Origin: Ascaris suum | Lineage: Eukaryota; Nematoda; Chromadorea; Rhabditida; Ascarididae | Direction: 5' to 3' | NCBI GenBank assembly: GCA_013433145.1 | Contig: CM024186.1 | Coordinates: forward strand, 1,612,001 to 1,676,000 | Length of the DNA: 64,000 nt | Part shown: positions 57,128 to 64,000 of the stretch, one piece after another | Layout: the number at the start of each line of letters is the position of its first letter | How positions within the stretch are numbered: position 1 is the stretch's first letter | Notes under the pieces: generated by a model | What the model was told of the DNA's origin: nothing | Database searches by the model: none | What the model saw: the letters and a program-made list of their open reading frames with translations, nothing else | Program-made: the position numbers and the translations under genes

Positions 57128-60100
57128 TTATGACGACAGCGTCCTCAGAAGGCGATTCTCGGTCATGTCTATATCGCAGATTACTTTACTCCATCGATTC
57201 CTTTCTAATGCTTCATAAAATTCCTCTCCGTTAGCCAATAGACGATCATTACTTGCCTCGGCCGTTTCATCGTCCACTGGTTCGACACCACCTTCCTCCA
57301 ACGCTACTATCGCACCGCCTTCAACCACCGGATAGTACATCTGCAATCAGTGATTGAATAAACTCGCTCGATCTCAATTACACGAGAAGTCTTTCACTAA
57401 AACTCAATTTCCTTCCTGTTTACAATAGAGAATAGCTCGATCGGTCTCATCTAAATAGCGTTTGAATGTACAACCGGCAAATATCCTTCCTGTTGACAAA
57501 TACTAGCCCATACTGATAAAACTATTCCCATCAACGATGAGGGAGGAGGAGAAGGACATTGTCATTTCTACAGATTTCCCTTTTTTTTCTGACCATCTGC
57601 GCTCTCTTGTCCATACAAATTTATTAAAAACTCTATGAAGGGGTTGGAGGGGGGAAGAAGGGTTGGAGGACTTTTTCGTTTACATCTTTGGTTGCTGGCA
57701 GCCATCTCTCCCCAGCGGGAAAATTATGAAGTTCATCAAACGAAAAAAAACTGATCACAATATTCTATGTAGCATAACAGTTAAAACTACTAAAAGCAAA
57801 AAAAGAAGAAGTATGAAGATCTCCAATCTATGCATCAGATATCAAAGCTAAAGCATTTTGCACTCTGGCTTCCTGACTGCATAAAGTCACTCCTTCTCAG
57901 TCTCCCCCTCCCCTTCCCGCAACGTCCCTCAAATAATATGGTGCAAGGTATGAGGTCGTTCCTTCCTTCACAGCAATCACCATTCCAGCAATCTGCAGAA
58001 GTTTTTGTTTATCTGCTTTTACTCTCTCTCTGTATTGCACTGTTCATCTTCCTTACCCATCTACTGCTATATTAAAACAGAAAACGGCCAACCGGCTGCA
58101 CAACGTACGAAGAATTGCCCACTGAATATGCATATTGTGCACCCTGACCGTAGGCCTGTTGCTGATAGGAGACATTCGCATCATAACAGTTTGCTGCACC
58201 CTGAAAACATCGTACCTTCAATTCGGTATTTTACCTCCTAATGACTCCCCAATCATAATAATTTAGTCCCTGATAAACAGGTTCGTGCACCTCTTCATTC
58301 CAGAAAAACAGCTGGAATACAACCAAGAACTTTAACGCTTATTGACACCAATAAAGATATCCCTGATTAAGCAAACCTCCGCTCAGAGCTGAAGTAACCC
58401 CCAAAGACCCCTACTCAAGTTCATGCGCTTGCCTAGCCTTTCCGTTAAAAACCGTTTAGATCCTTCGAGCTTAAAATCGATCTGATTAGTTTTTTCAAGT
58501 CAGCAGAGGCGATAAACCTGCAGATATAGGAAATTTGAACCTGAGCATGAGCGTAATAAGTAGAAGCATCATAGGCGAGCGGGTGTTGTTGGCGCGCTTG
58601 TCGCGGTGCGCGATACTTTGGTTGCGCCAATTTCAGTAACAGTTGTTTCCCATCAACACGATATTTGTTCATTTCCAACTACAAATAACATCGGTATGAT
58701 CTTCTTATTATTTTGATCTAATTCAAATGAACCTCTTTACCCTAACAGTATTTCGAAGGACGAAAGTGCTTACTAAGGGTAACAGGGGAGGACAATCGGA
58801 GGGTGGAGGAGTGGGGTTATATCCGATAGAATACGATGTAACATAATTCTCTAAGAATCGATTCAAGGACGAAGCATTCATGCAATCCCCTCCTTCCAAT
58901 ATTAATATCAACGCGTATAAACACCTCCGAGCTTAATCGAACCAAGAGAAGTTCCTTTGGACAATGCAATATATGAATTCAAAGCATCATACAAGATCAT
59001 ATCCTTAAACACGGTTCGGAAGCCAAATTACTGTACAAATGCAAATAAAACCCCCTCGCAACGAACTCTTCTAATAATTCCGTAGACCCCTGAGGGGCTT
59101 TGGTTCGTAAAGCAATACTTAGGAACGCTAAACGACTTACGAGAGCTCTTTGTTGATCGGTCTGATCGGAGAATCGAACAAAACCAAGTCCCTTTGATGA
59201 GCCATCCGAATTACGGTATACCTTTGCACCGCGACATGAACGATACCGCTCTCCAAATATCTGAGCAATTATATTTCATGTCTCCTCTTATTCACTGATA
59301 CTCTAGTTAAACTATAAAAAGCGTTTTCCATTCCTTCTGCCATCTTTATTAGTTCGCATTCCAAATAGCACTTTGAGTTTTTAAAGCAACAATTACAGAC
59401 AAGCCGCATTTGTATTCCTTGTGGCGTTCCTATTGCAATCTATAATATTCTATTTCGAAAGCGCTCATTAAACTACTACTGCAAAGAAGAGATTTGCGTA
59501 ATAAATTTCCGTACGGGGGAGGAGAGAGGAAAAGGAAGGGGGAGGAAGACGGAGAAACGACGGAGGATGAACAACCAAACAACCTGTCCATTTGATCTCA
59601 TATCAAAACAAATGAAATTAGGTAACAACTCACTTAGCAGACACATATCTGACAACATTTAGCCATTTCCACATTTATTCAGGAAATAAAAGAAGAATAA
59701 TCAAGAAAAAAAGACTGAAACTAAAAACGACCGAATAAATAATCGACTTCAAAGCAAATAACAAATATTATAAAAGATTGAACTCACCAAAAATAATGCC
59801 GCATCATCCATATCATGTGGGACATTATTAACGAATAAATTATATTCCGTATAACTGAAAAAAAGAACGGACCATAAAATTCTCTGATGATGAAAATGTT
59901 GTTTAAATTCTGTGCTACATTTGATTTAATTTCTAAATAAAAACCTTGCTTTAATTATATTAAATACTATTTCAGAAAAATTCATGAAACCAAACAATAA
60001 TACTCCTAACAATTCAAAGAATCTACCAACAAGTGAGCAGCAAATCGAAGAATCTAATTATAGATCATTCTGTTTAATAAATTATAATAAATAATAGAAT

Positions 60101-62208
60101 AAAACAATAATAAAGAATAAAACAATAATAAAGAATCTAATTATAGATGATTTAATTATAGATTATAATCTACCAACAAATTACAGGCGATAGAGCGCTT
60201 TTACAAAACGGCAACATTAAACGCTATCATTTTCCATGCTTCGATGGACTATCAAAATAAAAAAAAGAACCCAAAAAAAAAGCAAAATGTCACAACTACA
60301 GAATAAAATATTGATCTCAACAATATATTCCCATAATTAGAGACATGCAGAAATTAGTTTCAATGCACTTATATAATGCAGAATTCTATAATATTATCAC
60401 ATGCGGTATTTTCGTGGTAGAATTGCAACGCACAAGAAATTAAGCAAATAAAAGCGCATTACTAATCTCATAATAGAAAACAATATCACAAGCACCGCTC
60501 AAACACACAACACCTCCACCATATCACTCATATCAGTTGGTCCCTCCAAGTCATCATTTTATAGTATTCTCATTCAAATCTTCAATTTCATTCACTTTTG
60601 CTACACGCAACTTCCGCTCCCTCGTATCATCAAGACTGAATTTGCAAACAATCCTCAGGTCGCGTTTTAACGCTAACAGGTATCAAAAACTACCCCTTAT
60701 CTAAAAGTACTGCTGAAAAACAACGTCAGTTAATATGGCTTAGATAAGCCACAACACCCCTTCATAATGATTAGTCAAGCTCTCAACAGCACTGAAAGTG
60801 CTGAATCAAAGAATAACTGCACACTACTGCAGAAGCATACTCCACTGACAGCGATGATGGGGCAATAAATAAAAAACATACGGTGCATTAGGCGAATTGG
60901 CAAACGAGAGATTGAACGCGGCAGCCGGTTTCGACTTCGGTATAATCTTACCATTGATGTGCAACATAGCACGACGAGCAGCCTCTTGATCAGGGAATTC
61001 CACAAAACAATAGCCCGCTTGCTGCAAACTTGCTTTATTAAACAAATAAAAAATAAAAGGCGAACAGACCAGTAAAACTAAGTTTCATCTCACAAAATTG
61101 TTTTCCTCTCTCTAAGAGATATCCCTCAAATCCTTGTGAGTGCTAAAAATTTTATGAGGAGAACCCACACCGTACACGAAGTTGTCGAACACCACAAATG
61201 AAAAGAGATGTCAATTTACTTTTGTTAGGACAAAAAGTCAACCGGAAGATATGTCCCGTGTGAAGTCCGAGACTTTGCCAATCCGTCCGCCTCTTTCTTT
61301 ATTGATGTCGTCAGCATGTGTGCTCTCCCGAAACCTCCAACCTTACCGCACCAAGCTTCTAAGGTTAAATAAACGCAGGTAGACTTGCACATTCAACTTT
61401 ACATCCACCTACTTAATCTCAGGTAAACTTGTGCATTCACTTTCACATTCACCCAATTAAACTCAGGTAGATTTGTGCGTTTACCTGTACATTCAGCCAA
61501 ACCCTGCATCTGGCTGACCAAATCAGCTAACTGTGCATCTCAATCCATGAAAATGCTTAAACACAAACATAACAACGTAATTAATGAAAGTAGTAGTATT
61601 GCTGTGAAGCAGAGCTGTGATGCAACTGGCGACCTCGAACAGACCGTACTTGGAGGCCCTTATACAACTCATGCAGCAAAAACAACACTCATGCAATCGT
61701 TTCTTTGCACGCGTCACGTTGCCATACTGGACTTACCTGCACGATCCACTCATAACTTAACGTACCTGTCTCGTGGCAAAATATCAAGGCTTCAGCCGCT
61801 TCGGCCTGTATGGAAAATAATTTGACGGCGTAGGAAACCGACTCAAGGACACCTTTCACACACATATTCCCAAAATGCAATAAATGCAGCGATTAGCAAT
61901 TACTATCAAAATGCCTCACTCTTGTAGGTGAGCTTACCTGGTATTCTTATAGGTGACGTAACCTAATTTTTTCTGCTCGAGGACTGTTCACAAAGTCGAA
62001 GATGTGGCAGCACACCAAACAGTGACATATCACCAATAACCTGATGTCAAAAAGCAACCTTGGTGGTATATTTATCGAAGACGATCTTCACGTTAGTCAC
62101 TTCTTCACCCATTCGTGCGAATGCCTCTGTGATGTATGCAGAATCCCATTCGGGACTCAGGTCACCCATCCATAGTGTGCGATCCGTATCCTCCGCCGTT
62201 CGAGACAT
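57128..62208 (-). CDS. TRNAU1AP: tRNA selenocysteine-associated protein (SECp43), 7 exons
   Basis: Exons are 62208-62059, 61021-60882, 59854-59788, 59260-59141, 58678-58541, 58200-58093 and 57340-57128, joining in phase to about 311 aa (human 287). SECp43 binds tRNA[Ser]Sec and takes part in selenocysteine incorporation, including wobble-uridine methylation. RRM1 has RNP2 (TLWMGDL, 11-17) and RNP1 (GYCFVEF, 53-59); RRM2 has RNP2 (YNLFVNNV, about 101-108) and RNP1 (KGLGFVRF, 142-149). Then come a basic stretch ([13 protein letters not shown]), a Tyr/Gln-rich segment in exons 5-6 and the C-terminal family motif [20 protein letters not shown]. The exon 6 donor is uncertain: CCG/GTTGGC at 58093 or TAC/GTTGTG nearby, both phase 0. 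The ATG follows an acceptor pair (ttgcag/GATTCAG/ATG) directly, as expected for a spliced-leader site. Other two-RRM proteins are less likely given the C-terminal motif. Confidence 0.93.
60098..60134. repeat. AT-rich tandem repeat, about 2 x 17 bp
   Basis: GAATAAAACAATAATAAA occurs at 60098 and 60115 in the first third of the 1-kb AT-rich SECp43 intron 2. Copies of a related ATTATAGAT motif flank it. Confidence 0.7.
61376..61507. repeat. Tandem repeat, 3 x 44 bp
   Basis: Copies begin with CAGGTAgACTTG-type sequence at 61376, 61420 and 61464, each followed by GCAcATTCA and an ACATTCA/CATCCA end. It lies in SECp43 intron 1. Each copy begins with a CAGGTA that looks like a splice donor. Confidence 0.75.
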
Positions 62209-62216
62209 CTGAATCC
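62209..62216 (-). promoter_or_regulatory. Candidate spliced-leader acceptor of SECp43
   Basis: gattgcag/GATTCAG/ATG gives two possible AG acceptors, 7 nt and 0 nt before the ATG. An upstream coding exon is unlikely because the family N-terminus is short. Confidence 0.4.
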
Positions 62217-64000
62217 TGCAATCACACATCCCACAAACTTCCGGGGTAGATTCACGGACGCGACTGCGGACCGCCAAGAGCGCTATCAACCACTTCGGTC
62301 TTTCACACCAATATTGCTTCAAAGATGCTTACCTTACGCGAAAGTACTTCTTACCTTCAGTGACAGCATATCTGCCTGCTAGAAGGGCATTTGAAGATAG
62401 TGCGATGAAGTCTCAAGATGTCTAACAAGCAGTCGAAGCAACCCAGAGTTTTCCTTTCACAGTGTGCCTTCCTTAATGAGAACATCCGCTGTGACGATAC
62501 AATACAGCTAACCCACAATAAGCCGATCTGCCGCCTTACGTGCATTTATCTCCAACTTATACGGATTGCATCTCTTCTCTTACCACCGACTCGAATGTTA
62601 CGCCTAACTTCCTCACATCACCTTCTCACCACTTCGTTCACCTGAGACCTGACAGTCTCGCAGATATTCTTCCGAACAGTCCCACCCTTCTTGTCATCCA
62701 CATCTTCACCTACACAATGTTTTCCTGACTCCAGATGGAGTAGCACCTCACATACCAATAATAACCTCCATGACACCATCTCACCCTACCACTAAGCTGT
62801 TCTGATATATTAAGTACCAGACTATTAAGTATCAAAATACCACCACAGCAAGTAACATCTAAGCATACATATCAGATAGGAAAAAATGGCTCTAATTTCT
62901 CGAACATTCGAAGATAGAAACCATGTATGAGTGAAATAACTCGTTAATTGATGCTTCATTAAGGGTACTCAATATATGAGAATAGTAAATAGATTTTATT
63001 CAATATTAATGTGCTGTAGGAAGACAACAGCTTCGAGGAACATTCCAAACAACCAACATTTCCCGTAAGATGACAGGAAATCATTTTGCAGAGGTGATGC
63101 GTTCGAGCACAAGCATCTCTATGTGCTCATGATCGACGCACTTGCTCAGATCATATACCGATCGGATACAACTACCGAAATACAATTTATGGTGCTTGCT
63201 CAAATTGCAATATCACCCACGTGATATCAGACTATCACCACTTCCGAGTGTGCCTTCCCTAGTAATGATTTCAAATGTTGCATTTTATATCTTCACTCAT
63301 AAATAACATAATCTACCGCTGGCTTTTTTAGACCCACCTTAAATGCTTTGTTCTGGCAACCCCCTTCCCCCTCCTCAAAAAATAAAATGATTTTTGCTAT
63401 CGCTACATCCTACAAGCGAATAGTCTAGGAAGCGATTCGAAAATGCCCACACTGATACAACTGACGAAGAAATATACCTGTATACAACATAGGTTACTGT
63501 GTACAGGTATATTCACATGCACCTTGAGTCACCACGAATCACCTTAAACTGAAATTGAACAGGCACCATCCTGCCATCACCCATATAGACCGAAGAAAAG
63601 AAATACTTTCTCATGCATAACAATACAACAATATTGGACAACCGCATAAAAACATGTTATCTCCGAAAAATAGAACAACTTGAATATGTTGATAGCAACG
63701 TGCCCGAAGTGAAATCCGTGTTTTCTCTTCGAAGAGAGGAATTAGATGAAGGGGACAAAACCTCAATCATTTACTTCATCCGCCTCCGATCGTATTAATG
63801 CAGAAAGCTCGACTAAGCACAATCATCTTACCTTGTCTTTCTGCTACTTTCTGAGGGATGGATAAAATATGCAATGAATACAGCTATAATCCTTCATCCA
63901 ACTGTTTCTTCGATCAAGAGCTCAGATATGTAATTATCAAGGTATTCAACTAACTCCAGATTCCCGAGCAAAAACCACTAATTTAAAAAAGACTCGATAC
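62217..64000. other. Right edge, nothing named
   Basis: Upstream of SECp43. Only short ORFs are present, none with splice context or motifs. One imperfect hairpin lies at 63471-63513. Confidence 0.4.
63471..63513. repeat. Imperfect hairpin, 16-bp stem, 11-nt loop
   Basis: Arms AATATACCTGTATACA (63471-63486) and TGTGTACAGGTATATT (63498-63513) pair with one mismatch in DNA terms, which can be a G-U pair in the plus-strand transcript. Confidence 0.65.

Overview
The window is eukaryotic and reads as nuclear DNA of a nematode, most likely a chromadorean with expanded introns. Five genes can be named from their exons, and all five lie on the minus strand with GT-AG introns whose phases join correctly. 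They encode translationally controlled tumour protein, acidic ribosomal protein P0, the cohesion-establishment factor DCC1, phosphoglycerate kinase, and the tRNA-selenocysteine-associated protein SECp43. The first two and the kinase match my memory of the Caenorhabditis elegans proteins closely. Coding DNA is a small part of the window. Introns run from about 150 bp to 2 kb, and AT-rich noncoding DNA with microsatellites, short tandem repeats, G-runs and perfect hairpins fills the rest. The species cannot be named from this.

Layout, left to right. 0.3-6.7 kb: an unidentified multi-exon minus-strand gene. 12.1-14.1 kb: TCTP (4 exons, 181 aa). 15.0-18.5 kb: RPLP0 (5 exons, 318 aa). 19.1-20.4 kb: unassigned coding-like fragments on both strands. 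23.6-31.1 kb: DSCC1 (9-10 exons, last exon not fixed). 31.1-37.7 kb: no recognisable gene. 37.8-38.0 kb: a candidate plus-strand first exon. 38.2-40.3 kb: a Cys/Gln-rich, Thr/Pro-linker protein on the minus strand, assembled from three phase-matched exons that mostly lack ATG codons. 40.7-41.8 kb: two candidate secretory-peptide exons on opposite strands. 44.4-51.7 kb: PGK (10 exons, 415 aa). 54.3-54.8 kb: overlapping ORFs on both strands. 57.1-62.2 kb: SECp43 (7 exons, about 311 aa). The ends of the window hold nothing I can assign.

Functionally the recognised genes are housekeeping: translation (RPLP0, TCTP), glycolysis (PGK), replication-coupled cohesion (DSCC1) and selenocysteine tRNA metabolism (SECp43). 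RPLP0 and TCTP are tandem on one strand, as rla-0 and tct-1 are neighbours in C. elegans, which suggests a conserved pair and perhaps an operon. The least expected item is the Cys/Gln-rich gene, which carries an internally duplicated module and has no family I recognise.
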